The position numbers were made by a program, and so were the translations under genes. The notes beneath the pieces were generated by a model that worked only from the letters and a program-made list of their open reading frames with translations, made no database searches and was not told the DNA's origin. A stretch of 64,000 nt of DNA, taken from positions 124,001 to 188,000 of the forward strand of contig NZ_JAIXPP010000020.1 in the NCBI RefSeq assembly GCF_027486195.1. Reading direction: 5' to 3'. The DNA comes from Novosphingobium sp. GTDB lineage: Bacteria > Pseudomonadota > Alphaproteobacteria > Sphingomonadales > Sphingomonadaceae. Shown piece by piece: positions 33,411-40,908 of this stretch (the first letter of the stretch is position 1; each line of letters starts with the position of its first letter).

Positions 33411-34280
33411 TCACCGCGTCGGGACGGGAACCTCGCCGCTGTAGTCATAGAAGCCTCGGCCCGACTTGCGACCGAGCCAGCCGGCCTCGACATACTTCTG
33501 CAGCAGCGGCGCGGGGCGGTACTTCGGGTCGCCGGTCGAAGCGAGGTAGATCTTCATGATTTCGAGCAGGGTATCGAGCCCGATGAAATCCGCGAGTTCA
33601 AGCGGACCCATCGGGTGGTTGAGCCCGAGCTTCACGCCCTTGTCGATATCCTGAATCGAGCCGGTGCCGCTGCCCAGCACGAAGGCCGCTTCGTTGATGA
33701 AGGGCACGAAGATGCGGTTCACGATAAAGCCCGGCTCATCCTGCGAGAGCACGATTTCCTTGCCGATATCGGCGACGAAGCCGCGCACCGCTTCGATGGT
33801 GCTCACCGAAGTGGCAAGACCGGGGATGACTTCGACCAGCTTCATCAGCGGCACGGGATTGAAGAAGTGGATCCCGATGAAGCGCGCCGGATCGGGCGAG
33901 GAAACCGCCATGCGGGTGATCGGGATCGACGAGGTGTTGGACGCCATGATCGCGCTCGGCGCGAGGTGCTTGCCCGCCGCTTCGAAGATCTTGTGCTTGA
34001 TGTCCTCACGCTCGGTCGCGGCTTCGATCACGAGATCGGCCTCGCCGAGGCGGAGGTAATCGCCAACCGGAGTGATGCGCGAAACGGTGGCGATGGCATC
34101 CTCAGCGGGAATCTTGCCGCGCTCGGCAAGCTTCATCAGCCCCTTCTCGATCTTCGTGCGCGCGGCTTCGGCCAGGCTCAGCGAGACGTCGGAAAGCAGC
34201 ACGGTCTTGCCCGAGGCGGCCGCGACCTGAGCAATGCCCGAACCCATCTGACCGGCACCGATGACTGCGATTGTCTGCAT
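33411..34280 (-). CDS. hbdA: 3-hydroxybutyryl-CoA dehydrogenase
   Basis: This 289-residue NAD(P)-dependent enzyme oxidises 3-hydroxybutyryl-CoA or reduces acetoacetyl-CoA. It shows the Rossmann motif IGAGQMGSGIAQVAA, the acidic residue in SDVS, the catalytic SNTSSIPITRMA and IHFFNPVPLMKLVEVI stretch, and the dimerisation domain FIVNRIFVPFINEA. The start is ATG 34280 (MQTIAVIG); an earlier start at 34304 adds eight residues. It belongs with the CoA-transferase of this window in butyrate/PHB/ketone-body metabolism. Confidence 0.94.
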   Translation of the reverse strand: MQTIAVIGAGQMGSGIAQVAAASGKTVLLSDVSLSLAEAARTKIEKGLMKLAERGKIPAEDAIATVSRITPVGDYLRLGEADLVIEAATEREDIKHKIFEAAGKHLAPSAIMASNTSSIPITRMAVSSPDPARFIGIHFFNPVPLMKLVEVIPGLATSVSTIEAVRGFVADIGKEIVLSQDEPGFIVNRIFVPFINEAAFVLGSGTGSIQDIDKGVKLGLNHPMGPLELADFIGLDTLLEIMKIYLASTGDPKYRPAPLLQKYVEAGWLGRKSGRGFYDYSGEVPVPTR

Positions 34281-34364
34281 GACTTGAACCCCGCGTGATT
34301 GCACTTTGGGCCGCTGCCTAGTGAGGTTTGGCGCGCGTGGGAAGCCGCAGATTTGGGAGTGCGG

Positions 34365-34940
34365 TCAGCGCGAGCCGCCGGGGACCCAGAGCGGATCGTT
34401 CCCGGCATTGAGCGCACGGGCGAGCACGAAGAAATAGTCCGAAAGCCGGTTGAGATAGGCGAGTGCAGCGGGGTTCACCGGCTCCGACGCGGCCAGCGCG
34501 GTGGCGGCGCGCTCGGCACGGCGGGTGATCGCGCGGGCGAGGTGGACGCGGGCCGCGCCCTCGCTGCCGCCGGGGAGGATGAAGCTTGTCAGCGGCGGGA
34601 GCTGCGCATTGAGCGCGTCAATCTCGGCTTCGAGCCGTTCGGGCTGAGCCGCCACGACACGCAGCACCATTTCGGAGGGCGTGAAATCGGCACCGCCCAC
34701 ATCACCCAGCGGCGTGGCCAGATCGGCGCCGAGATCGAACAGGTCGTTCTGGATGCGGTGGAGCGGAGCGGCGCGGTCTGCCTCCAGCGCGAGGGCGGCG
34801 AAACCGACCATGCTGTTGAGTTCGTCGACCTCGCCGATCGCTTCGAGCCGGAGATCGTGCTTGGGGCGGCGCGAGCCATCGACGAGGCCCGTCGTGCCTT
34901 CATCGCCGGTGCGCGTGTAGATCTTGTTGAGTTTGACCAC
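34365..34940 (-). CDS. PduO-type ATP:cob(I)alamin adenosyltransferase
   Basis: This 191-residue enzyme transfers adenosine from ATP to cobalamin to make adenosylcobalamin. Visible are the N-terminal P-loop-like segment IYTRTGDEGTTGLVDGSR, EAIGEVDELNSMVGFA, DLFDLGADLATP and the C-terminal YLNRLSDYFFVLARALN. The B12 cofactor is used by methylmalonyl-CoA mutase and ribonucleotide reductase. It follows the HIG1-like gene by 18 bp on the same strand, and gluQ is upstream. Confidence 0.93.
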   Translation of the reverse strand: MVKLNKIYTRTGDEGTTGLVDGSRRPKHDLRLEAIGEVDELNSMVGFAALALEADRAAPLHRIQNDLFDLGADLATPLGDVGGADFTPSEMVLRVVAAQPERLEAEIDALNAQLPPLTSFILPGGSEGAARVHLARAITRRAERAATALAASEPVNPAALAYLNRLSDYFFVLARALNAGNDPLWVPGGSR

Positions 34941-34958
34941 GAGAAAAGCTGAGCCGAC

Positions 34959-35195
34959 TCAGCGACCGCCGTGGGTGAACAGCAGCAGCACCGCGACCAC
35001 AGCCACGGCGAGGCCCTGGTACTTGATGCGGTTGAACATCATCTTGTTCTGCAGCAGCTGCATTTCAGTTGCCCGCGTGCCGTCGCCTTCCAGATCAGCC
35101 TTGGTGGTGCTGAGAAAAGCGCCAATGCCGCGAAGGAGCGACCAGACCGTCAGTGCCATCAGCACAAGGATCACGGGAACAAGGAGCATCGTCAT
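34959..35195 (-). CDS. Twin transmembrane helix small protein, HIG1-like
   Basis: This 78-residue protein has two hydrophobic helices (about residues 3-20 and 57-75) separated by a short basic loop (MQLLQNKMMFNRIKYQGLA), matching the bacterial HIG1-domain family. HIG1 proteins in mitochondria help assemble respiratory complexes III and IV. The bacterial role is not known. The ATG overlaps the gluQ stop (ATGA), so it is translationally coupled, and it lies upstream of the adenosyltransferase gene. Confidence 0.8.
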   Translation of the reverse strand: MTMLLVPVILVLMALTVWSLLRGIGAFLSTTKADLEGDGTRATEMQLLQNKMMFNRIKYQGLAVAVVAVLLLFTHGGR

Positions 35196-36046
35196 GGCGC
35201 AAGGTCTAGGCCGTCATGAAGTGAAACGCCAGTGTCAAAGCGGGTATGCCGCAGTGCATCGGCAAGCGCCCGGCCATCCTCGCCCGCGCGGCGGCGATCC
35301 CCGAGCGAAGGCGCAGCGCGGCGCTTGGCAAGCTTGCGGCCATCAGGCCCGGCAAGCAGGCCGTGATGATGCCAGCGCGGTTCTGGCAGGCCGAGCAGGA
35401 CTTGCAGCAGGCGGTGGATATGCGTGGCGGCAAAGAGATCAGCGCCGCGGGTAACGACGGTCATGCCGTCCTCGGCATCATCGAGCGTGGCGGCCAGGTG
35501 GTAGCTGGCGGGCGCATCGCGGCGCCAGATCACCACATCGCCGAGCATGGCCGGGCGCGCGCTCTGGGGGCCGCGCTGTTCATCGAACCAGGTGAGCGGA
35601 CCGGCCAGTTCCGCCGCCTGCTCGACATCGAGGCGCCAGACCGGATCGGGAGCGGAAAGCGGCGGATTGCGCAGGCAGGTGCCGGGGTAGATCGGCCCGT
35701 CCGGTCCGTGGAGCGTGGCGGCGGCGGCCACTTCGGCGCGGGTGCAGCGGCAGGGATAGAGCAGGCCCATCGCGCGCAAGTTGTTGGCCGCCTCGCGGTA
35801 GCTGTCGATACGGGTGGACTGGGCGGGCACTTCCTCGAACGAGAGGCCAAGCCAGGCGAGGTCGGCGCGGAATTCGTCCGCGAGGTCCGGGCGGCTGCGC
35901 GCGCCATCGATATCCTCGATCCGGAGCAGAAAGCGGCCGCCGTCTTGCGCTGCGCGATCATGCGCGACAATCGCGGCATAGGCGTGCCCCAGATGAAGCG
36001 GGCCGTTGGGGCTGGGGGCAAATCGCGTGACGGTCGGCAGGTCCAT
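35192..36046 (-). CDS. gluQ: GluQ, glutamyl-Q tRNA(Asp) synthetase
   Basis: This paralogue of glutamyl-tRNA synthetase lacks the anticodon domain and glutamylates queuosine in tRNA-Asp. It has the HIGH-like motif (APSPNGPLHLGHAY), the zinc ligands in YPCRCTRAE and YPGTC, and the degenerate KMSKS motif GRKLAKRR. Length is 284 residues, as usual. It is the first of an operon gluQ-HIG1-adenosyltransferase. A strong terminator lies just upstream, so it has its own promoter in the short region 36047-36080 or reads through. Confidence 0.93.
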   Translation of the reverse strand: MDLPTVTRFAPSPNGPLHLGHAYAAIVAHDRAAQDGGRFLLRIEDIDGARSRPDLADEFRADLAWLGLSFEEVPAQSTRIDSYREAANNLRAMGLLYPCRCTRAEVAAAATLHGPDGPIYPGTCLRNPPLSAPDPVWRLDVEQAAELAGPLTWFDEQRGPQSARPAMLGDVVIWRRDAPASYHLAATLDDAEDGMTVVTRGADLFAATHIHRLLQVLLGLPEPRWHHHGLLAGPDGRKLAKRRAAPSLGDRRRAGEDGRALADALRHTRFDTGVSLHDGLDLAP

Positions 36047-36080
36047 GAAGACCGTCCATAACCGTGTGGCCTGAAAACAA

Positions 36081-36113
36081 AAACGGCTGCCTTAAAGGGT
36101 AAGGCAGCCGTTT
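36081..36113 (-). terminator. Strong Rho-independent terminator with a 13-bp stem
   Basis: AAACGGCTGCCTT (36081-36093) pairs perfectly with AAGGCAGCCGTTT (36101-36113) around the loop AAAGGGT. On the minus strand it is followed by TTTTTGTTTT-type U-tract (36072-36083). It ends the unit that carries the 27-residue peptide gene at 36159-36242. Confidence 0.85.
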
Positions 36114-36158
36114 CGTTTGGGAAGCCCGCGCTGCGGGTTGCCGTTCACCGGGCCGGGC

Positions 36159-36242
36159 TCAGACGAGCGTGGCGCCGAAGAACATGCTGCTGATGCCAGC
36201 AGCCAGAACAAGCGAAAGGATCGCCGAAGTGTAGTTACGCAT
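36159..36242 (-). CDS. Very small hydrophobic membrane peptide (27 residues)
   Basis: The translation is MRNYTSAILSLVLAAGI followed by SSMFFGATLV. It is almost wholly one membrane helix after a short polar N-terminus with one arginine. It starts with ATG at 36242, preceded by a perfect AGGAGG about 7 bases upstream, unlike most starts in this window. It ends 45 bp before a strong terminator. The small size means length statistics cannot prove it, but the start context, hydrophobicity and terminator agree. Similar tiny hydrophobic peptides in other bacteria modulate membrane complexes. I know no homologue. Confidence 0.65.
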   Translation of the reverse strand: MRNYTSAILSLVLAAGISSMFFGATLV

Positions 36243-36360
36243 ATTGTCCTCCTGTTTTGGAACCTTTCAGGGGACTCTCCCGTTCGTGGCGCGCCGGCAG
36301 GGTGGTGGATTGCACAGAGCGTTCGGAACGAGGGCGCAAATAGGCCTTCCCCGCCGTGCT

Positions 36361-36404
36361 GCAAGTGCGAACACGGCAAGTGCAGTTGCATTCCTTGCAA
36401 TCAA
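36361..36404 (-). promoter_or_regulatory. Composite regulatory element, copy 2 (shared with 20469-20512)
   Basis: On the plus strand GCAAGTGCGAA (36361-36371) is followed by 14 bases and GTTGCA-N5-TGCAATCAA (36385-36404). The same layout and spacing occurs at 20469-20512. It sits about 120 bp upstream of the 27-residue peptide gene on the minus strand, and about 180 bp upstream of guaA on the plus strand. The gap 36243-36584 contains this element, an AT-rich stretch at 36405-36510 that includes an ATTGCGAT repeat, and nothing else recognisable. Confidence 0.55.
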
Positions 36405-36584
36405 TTGCGATCTGCTACTGATGTACTGAAAAATCAGGATTTTCCGGGTTATTACCCTTTGGGGAAGCATTAATATTTCAAGACTGAAGCATTTTCTAAA
36501 CCGCATGCACATCGCGCAATCGTGGCCCGCGGCTTTTTTCGCGCCTCGCTGGACAGCGGATACCGAGATCATTATCCGCCTGCC

Positions 36585-38144
36585 ATGAGCATTCAGCCTT
36601 CAGAATCGATCCTCATCGTCGACTTCGGCAGCCAGGTCACTCAGCTGATCGCACGCCGCGTGCGCGAAGCGGGGGTCTACTCCGAAATTGCCCCCTTCAC
36701 CCAGGCCGAGGCAGCGTTCCACCGGATGAAGCCGAAAGGCATTATCCTGTCGGGCTCACCCGCCAGCGTTCCGGCCGACGGCAGCCCGCGCGCGCCGCAG
36801 GTGCTGTTCGACAGCGGATTGCCGATCCTTGGCATCTGCTACGGCCAGCAGGTGATGAGCCAGCAACTCGGCGGCGAGGTCCTGCCCGGCGACTCGGGCG
36901 AATTCGGCCGCGCTTTCCTTACCGTGACCGAGCCTTGCGCGCTGTTCGACGGCCTCTGGCAACCGGGCGAGCGGCATCAGGTGTGGATGAGCCACGGCGA
37001 CAAGGTGACGCAATTCGCCCCCGGCTTCCGCATCGTCGCCGTATCGGACGGCGCCCCCTTCGCGGTGATCGCGAACGAGGAAAAGAAGTACTACGGCACC
37101 CAGTTCCACCCCGAGGTGGTCCACACTCCGGACGGCGGCAAGCTCATCGCCAATTTCGTGCGCCACGTCTGCGGCTGCACCGGCGAATGGACGATGGCGG
37201 AGTTCCGCAAGACCAAGATCGCCGAAATCCGCGAACAGGTGGGCGATGCCCGCGTGATCTGCGGCCTTTCGGGCGGCGTCGATTCGGCGGTGGCGGCGGT
37301 GCTGATCCACGAGGCGATCGGCGACCAGCTCACTTGCGTCTTCGTCGATCACGGCCTGATGCGCATGGGCGAGGCCGAGCAGGTCGTCAGCCTGTTCCGC
37401 GGCCACTACAACATCCCGCTGGTCCACAAGGACGTCTCGGCGCTGTTCCTCGGCGGCCTTGCCGGGGTGACCGACCCTGAGGCCAAGCGCAAGTTCATCG
37501 GCAAGACCTTCATCGACGTGTTCGAGGCCGAGGCCAAGCAGGTCGGCGGCGCGGATTTCCTTGCGCAGGGCACGCTCTATCCGGACGTGATCGAGAGCGT
37601 CTCGTTCACTGGCGGTCCCTCCGTCACGATCAAGAGCCACCACAACGTGGGCGGGTTGCCCGACCGCATGAACATGAAGCTCGTCGAACCGCTGCGCGAG
37701 CTCTTCAAGGACGAAGTCCGCGCGCTGGGCCGCGAACTCGGCCTGCCGGATGTGTTCGTCGGCCGCCACCCCTTCCCCGGCCCCGGCCTTGCCATCCGCA
37801 TCCCCGGCGAAGTGACGCGCGAGAAGTGCGACATCCTCAGGAAGGCCGACGCGATCTACCTCGAAGAGATCCGCAACGCGGGGTTATACGATGCGATCTG
37901 GCAGGCCTTCGCGGTGCTGCTGCCGGTGCGCACCGTTGGCGTGATGGGCGATTTCCGTACATATGACGCGGTCTGCGCGCTGCGCGCCGTCACCTCGACC
38001 GACGGCATGACCGCCGACATCTACCCCTTCGACGCCGGGTTCCTGAGCCGCGTGGCAACGCGCATCGTCAACGAGGTGAAGGGCATCAACCGCGTGGTCT
38101 ATGACTACACCTCGAAGCCGCCCGGCACGATTGAGTGGGAGTAA
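36585..38144 (+). CDS. guaA: GuaA, GMP synthase (glutamine-hydrolysing)
   Basis: This 519-residue enzyme makes GMP from XMP, ATP and glutamine. The class I glutamine amidotransferase domain is at residues 1-200 ([21 protein letters not shown], catalytic Cys in [16 protein letters not shown]). The ATP pyrophosphatase domain has the SGGVDS P-loop (about residue 227) and the dimerisation domain follows. An upstream start at 36522 would add 21 poor residues. ATG 36585 is the family start. Its stop is 12 bp before the convergent outer-membrane protein. Confidence 0.97.
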   Translation: MSIQPSESILIVDFGSQVTQLIARRVREAGVYSEIAPFTQAEAAFHRMKPKGIILSGSPASVPADGSPRAPQVLFDSGLPILGICYGQQVMSQQLGGEVLPGDSGEFGRAFLTVTEPCALFDGLWQPGERHQVWMSHGDKVTQFAPGFRIVAVSDGAPFAVIANEEKKYYGTQFHPEVVHTPDGGKLIANFVRHVCGCTGEWTMAEFRKTKIAEIREQVGDARVICGLSGGVDSAVAAVLIHEAIGDQLTCVFVDHGLMRMGEAEQVVSLFRGHYNIPLVHKDVSALFLGGLAGVTDPEAKRKFIGKTFIDVFEAEAKQVGGADFLAQGTLYPDVIESVSFTGGPSVTIKSHHNVGGLPDRMNMKLVEPLRELFKDEVRALGRELGLPDVFVGRHPFPGPGLAIRIPGEVTREKCDILRKADAIYLEEIRNAGLYDAIWQAFAVLLPVRTVGVMGDFRTYDAVCALRAVTSTDGMTADIYPFDAGFLSRVATRIVNEVKGINRVVYDYTSKPPGTIEWE

Positions 38145-38156
38145 GCGCACCCCCGG

Positions 38157-39563
38157 CTAGCCGGTGATCCGCACCCGCATGAACAGCATGAAGCTCGTCG
38201 GGCTGGAGCCGTAGGCGGGCTGGATCGCTTCGGGCAACGCATACTTGCTGACCAGCCCGCCGAGATCGAACGCCACTTTGCCGATCGGCAGCGAGTGATA
38301 GCCGCCGAGGCTGAACTTGCTGACGTTGAACACCTGGCCCGCCAGCGGATTGCCTTCCGCCTCATCGCCGAACAGCTCGTCCTTGTCGACGTTCTCGGCC
38401 CTTCCGAACAGCGTCCAACGGCCCAGTTGCAGCGCGCTGTCGAGCAGGAAAGCATCGGCGGGGTGGGCATGATCTCCGCCGAGATGGGTGTTGCGGCCCC
38501 ACGCCAGCGTGGACTGCCAGTTGCGCCCGGGCCCGAGCGCACGGTTCCAGGTGATCGAGGCCGTGGTGCGGCGCACGTTCTCGTCCGGGTGCAGACCTTC
38601 GGGGCTCTTGAGGAAGCCATGGCTGACTTGCATCGAAAGGTCTGCCGTGGGGTTCCACGTGGCGCGCACGGACCAGCTGTCGAAGCGCGGCCGCTCGAAA
38701 TCCCAGCGGTTGGCATCGGGTTCCCGCCCGGTAAACACCGAGCCTTCAAGCTTCACCCCGCGATAGACGAGGCCCGCGGTCGCGACACCGAACGTCACGT
38801 GCGTGCTGTCGAGCCAGTGGTGCGAGATCGGCGCTTCGGGGTTCGCCATGCCGGGGAAGCGGTGCATGAAGGTGGCGGGGCCGAGCGCGGGTTCGCCGGG
38901 CAATCCGAAGTAGACGAAGCCGGACAACTGGTCGGTGATCGGGTGGCTGTAGGTGGCCGAGAGCTCCATGAACGCATCATGCGGATGCTGCCGGTCGATC
39001 AGTTTGGTCACACCGTCCGCGCTTTCACCGCTCGCCAGCAGCAGCGGATAGCCGCGCTTGCCCATCAGCGGATCGAGACTGACCATTCCTTTCAGCGATA
39101 GCGTGCCCCCACCAAGCGGGCGCTGCGCCATGCCCATGAGCATCGAAGTCGAGAAGGTCTTGGTATCGCCGCGCGGCCCGCCCTGGTTGTCGTGGATGAG
39201 CGTAGCGAAGCCGTGGACCATGGTGGACCAATCGCCAGCCCTGCCCATGATCGCCCACATCGGCGCGCTATCGGGCTGCCAAGCCGTGCCGGAGGCATCG
39301 CGCATCATGCTGTAGGGGCCGAGTGCGCCCACCATGCCTTTCATGTCCATGCTCTTCATGTCCATGCCGTGCATGCTGTGGCCCATGGCAGCGTGATCGA
39401 CCGGGGGCGCAGCGGGTGCTTCAGCTTCAGCCGGGGGCATGGAGTGCGCTTGGTGGTCCATGCCAGGCATGGGGTGCGCTTGGTGGTCCATGCCAGGCAT
39501 GGACTGGGCCGCAGCGGCGAGCGGCATGGCCAGCGCCGTCGTGGCAAAAAGGGTCCTGATCAT
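38157..39563 (-). CDS. Outer-membrane beta-barrel-like protein with Met/His-rich N-terminus (probably copper related)
   Basis: This protein of about 468 residues has a signal peptide (MIRTLFATTALAMPLAAAAQ), then a Met/His-rich segment with repeated MPGMDHQAH and HGMDMKSMDMKGM, able to bind Cu(I)/Cu(II). A predicted beta-rich C-terminal region (about residues 130-468) ends in aromatic-rich strands (SFMLFMRVRITG), as in outer-membrane proteins. No close known family is certain. SD CAGGAA precedes ATG 39563. A MerR regulator is divergent, and its promoter (39614-39644) controls this gene. Copper handling is an inference from these two facts. Confidence 0.75.
   Translation of the reverse strand: MIRTLFATTALAMPLAAAAQSMPGMDHQAHPMPGMDHQAHSMPPAEAEAPAAPPVDHAAMGHSMHGMDMKSMDMKGMVGALGPYSMMRDASGTAWQPDSAPMWAIMGRAGDWSTMVHGFATLIHDNQGGPRGDTKTFSTSMLMGMAQRPLGGGTLSLKGMVSLDPLMGKRGYPLLLASGESADGVTKLIDRQHPHDAFMELSATYSHPITDQLSGFVYFGLPGEPALGPATFMHRFPGMANPEAPISHHWLDSTHVTFGVATAGLVYRGVKLEGSVFTGREPDANRWDFERPRFDSWSVRATWNPTADLSMQVSHGFLKSPEGLHPDENVRRTTASITWNRALGPGRNWQSTLAWGRNTHLGGDHAHPADAFLLDSALQLGRWTLFGRAENVDKDELFGDEAEGNPLAGQVFNVSKFSLGGYHSLPIGKVAFDLGGLVSKYALPEAIQPAYGSSPTSFMLFMRVRITG
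39439..39498. repeat. 30-bp tandem duplication in the Met/His-rich coding region
   Basis: Two adjacent 30-bp copies (39439-39468 and 39469-39498) differ at one base (A or G). Each encodes PGMDHQAH plus Ser-Met or Pro-Met. This suggests recent slippage that added a metal-binding unit. Confidence 0.75.
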
Positions 39564-39613
39564 CGGGGTTCCTGAAAAGGGCTGCATGCTTGTGGTTCAT
39601 CGAACCCCGGCCC

Positions 39614-39644
39614 ATATAGCCTCCGTACCATAGTACGGAGTCAA
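39614..39644 (-). promoter_or_regulatory. MerR-type promoter and operator
   Basis: On the minus strand -35 TTGACT (39644-39639) and -10 CTATAT (39619-39614) are 19 bp apart. That long spacer needs MerR-family distortion for activity. Within it is the palindrome CTCCGTAC-CATA-GTACGGAG at 39621-39640. This is the classic arrangement for Cu, Hg or Zn sensors, and it drives the outer-membrane protein gene. Confidence 0.8.
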
Positions 39645-39656
39645 CCCATACCGGTG

Positions 39657-40052
39657 ATGACAATTGCAAAGCTCGCCAGCGAGGGCGGCGTCGGAGTGGA
39701 AACAGTGCGCTACTACCAGCGCCGCGGCCTTATGCCCGAGCCCGAGCGGCCGTCCGGCACAAGCGCGAACGGGCGGGTGCGCCGCTATGGTTCGGACGAT
39801 GTGCGCCGCCTGCGCTTCATCAAGGCGGCGCAGGGTGCAGGCTTCACGCTGGAAGAAATCGGCCAGCTGCTTTCGCTCGATGCGACGGACGATCGCGCGC
39901 GGGCGCGCGAACTGGCGCGGGCCCGCGTCAACGCGCTCGACGAACGGATCCGGGCACTGCAAGCCGCACGCGACGCGTTGAGCCGGCTGGCGCAGGTTTG
40001 TGAGCAAGGGTCGACGCGGCTTTGCCCGATCCTGACCGCGTTCGAACCCTGA
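39657..40052 (+). CDS. MerR-family metal-responsive regulator (CueR-like)
   Basis: This 131-residue regulator has the MerR HTH (residues 1-60: IAKLASEGGVGVETVRYYQRRGL) and a coiled dimer helix. The C-terminal metal loop shows Cys115 and Cys123 (CEQGSTRLC, seven residues between the cysteines). CueR has the same C-X7-C loop for Cu(I)/Ag(I). MerR for Hg uses C-X8-C plus Cys82. The residue equivalent to Cys79 or Ser77 is Thr77 here, so a monovalent ion is likely. GTG 39654 is an alternative start. It is divergent from the Met/His-rich protein. Confidence 0.85.
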   Translation: MTIAKLASEGGVGVETVRYYQRRGLMPEPERPSGTSANGRVRRYGSDDVRRLRFIKAAQGAGFTLEEIGQLLSLDATDDRARARELARARVNALDERIRALQAARDALSRLAQVCEQGSTRLCPILTAFEP

Positions 40053-40082
40053 ACGCCGGACGAAGCGGCGCCGAGACGCGGA

Positions 40083-40691
40083 TCAGGCCGCGAGCTTCTG
40101 CGCCGGCCTGGCCTGCCAGCGGCGCGGGCTGCGGACGGGATTGGCATGGCGATCTGCTGCGGTCGTGGCGATTTCGTCGATGCCCATGAAGCGCAGCTGG
40201 GTTTCGATGCAGTGCACCTGATGATCCGTCATCGCCTCGTTGTGCCAGGACCCGGTCCGGGCGGCGAGCACGATCGCCTTCTTGCCGGACAGCAAGCCGC
40301 TCGGCCCTTGCGCGGTGTAGCGGAACGTGCGGTCAGCCCGGATGACGTGGCTGAACCAGGCCTGCAATTCAGGATTGAGCCCCATGGCATAGATCGGCGC
40401 GCCATTGCTCTTGCTGCCATTGGCGCGCCGATACCACTGGACCAGCGCGGGCGGCACCGGATGGTGACCGATCGGCGCACCGATCACCACCAGATCGGCA
40501 GCTACCAGCTCTTGCACCAATTCATCCGACAGGTCGCCGGCGGCACCATGCGGCGCAAGCCCGGTGAGATCGCGCTCCGTCACCAGAAGATCGGGCACGG
40601 CCCCGGCGACACGGCCCAGCATGGCGGTGATGTGTTCATGGATCCACGCCTTGTTCGGCGCGGCGGCCGGATAGAGAGCAAGCACATTCAT
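40083..40691 (-). CDS. Flavodoxin-fold NADPH quinone reductase / FMN-dependent azoreductase-like protein
   Basis: This 202-residue flavodoxin-like fold protein carries LYPAAAPNKAWIHEHI near the N-terminus and the FMN loop APIGHHPVPPALVQWYRRA. A glycine-rich AARTGSWHN loop follows. Family members reduce quinones or azo dyes with NAD(P)H and FMN. The frame extends back to 40868, but ATG 40691 begins with the usual MNVLALYP strand. It is convergent with the merR gene and follows TauD on the same strand after a terminator. Confidence 0.84.
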   Translation of the reverse strand: MNVLALYPAAAPNKAWIHEHITAMLGRVAGAVPDLLVTERDLTGLAPHGAAGDLSDELVQELVAADLVVIGAPIGHHPVPPALVQWYRRANGSKSNGAPIYAMGLNPELQAWFSHVIRADRTFRYTAQGPSGLLSGKKAIVLAARTGSWHNEAMTDHQVHCIETQLRFMGIDEIATTAADRHANPVRSPRRWQARPAQKLAA

Positions 40692-40844
40692 CGAGAGTCG
40701 GTTTTCCGGCAGGCGTGAGAGGCGAAAAGGAACTGAAACGAAAGATTTTCCCCAAGACTCCGCAGCAGATGCAGGTTGATTTGCCCAGCCGGAAAGATGC
40801 CGGTTTGATGACAAGTGCCGATCGGATGGTGCCAGAATGGCCAC

Positions 40845-40877
40845 AAAAACGCCCGGCCGGCTGCGCACCGACCGGGC
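40845..40877 (-). terminator. Rho-independent terminator downstream of the TauD-like gene
   Basis: GCCCGGCCGG (40851-40860) pairs with CCGACCGGGC (40868-40877), with one G-T pair, around a 7-base loop. On the minus strand the stem is followed by GTTTTT (40850-40845). It ends the TauD-like transcript 32 bp after the stop codon. Confidence 0.8.
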
Positions 40878-40908
40878 TCATGCCAAGTCCCGAAAAGATG
40901 GCGCTTGA

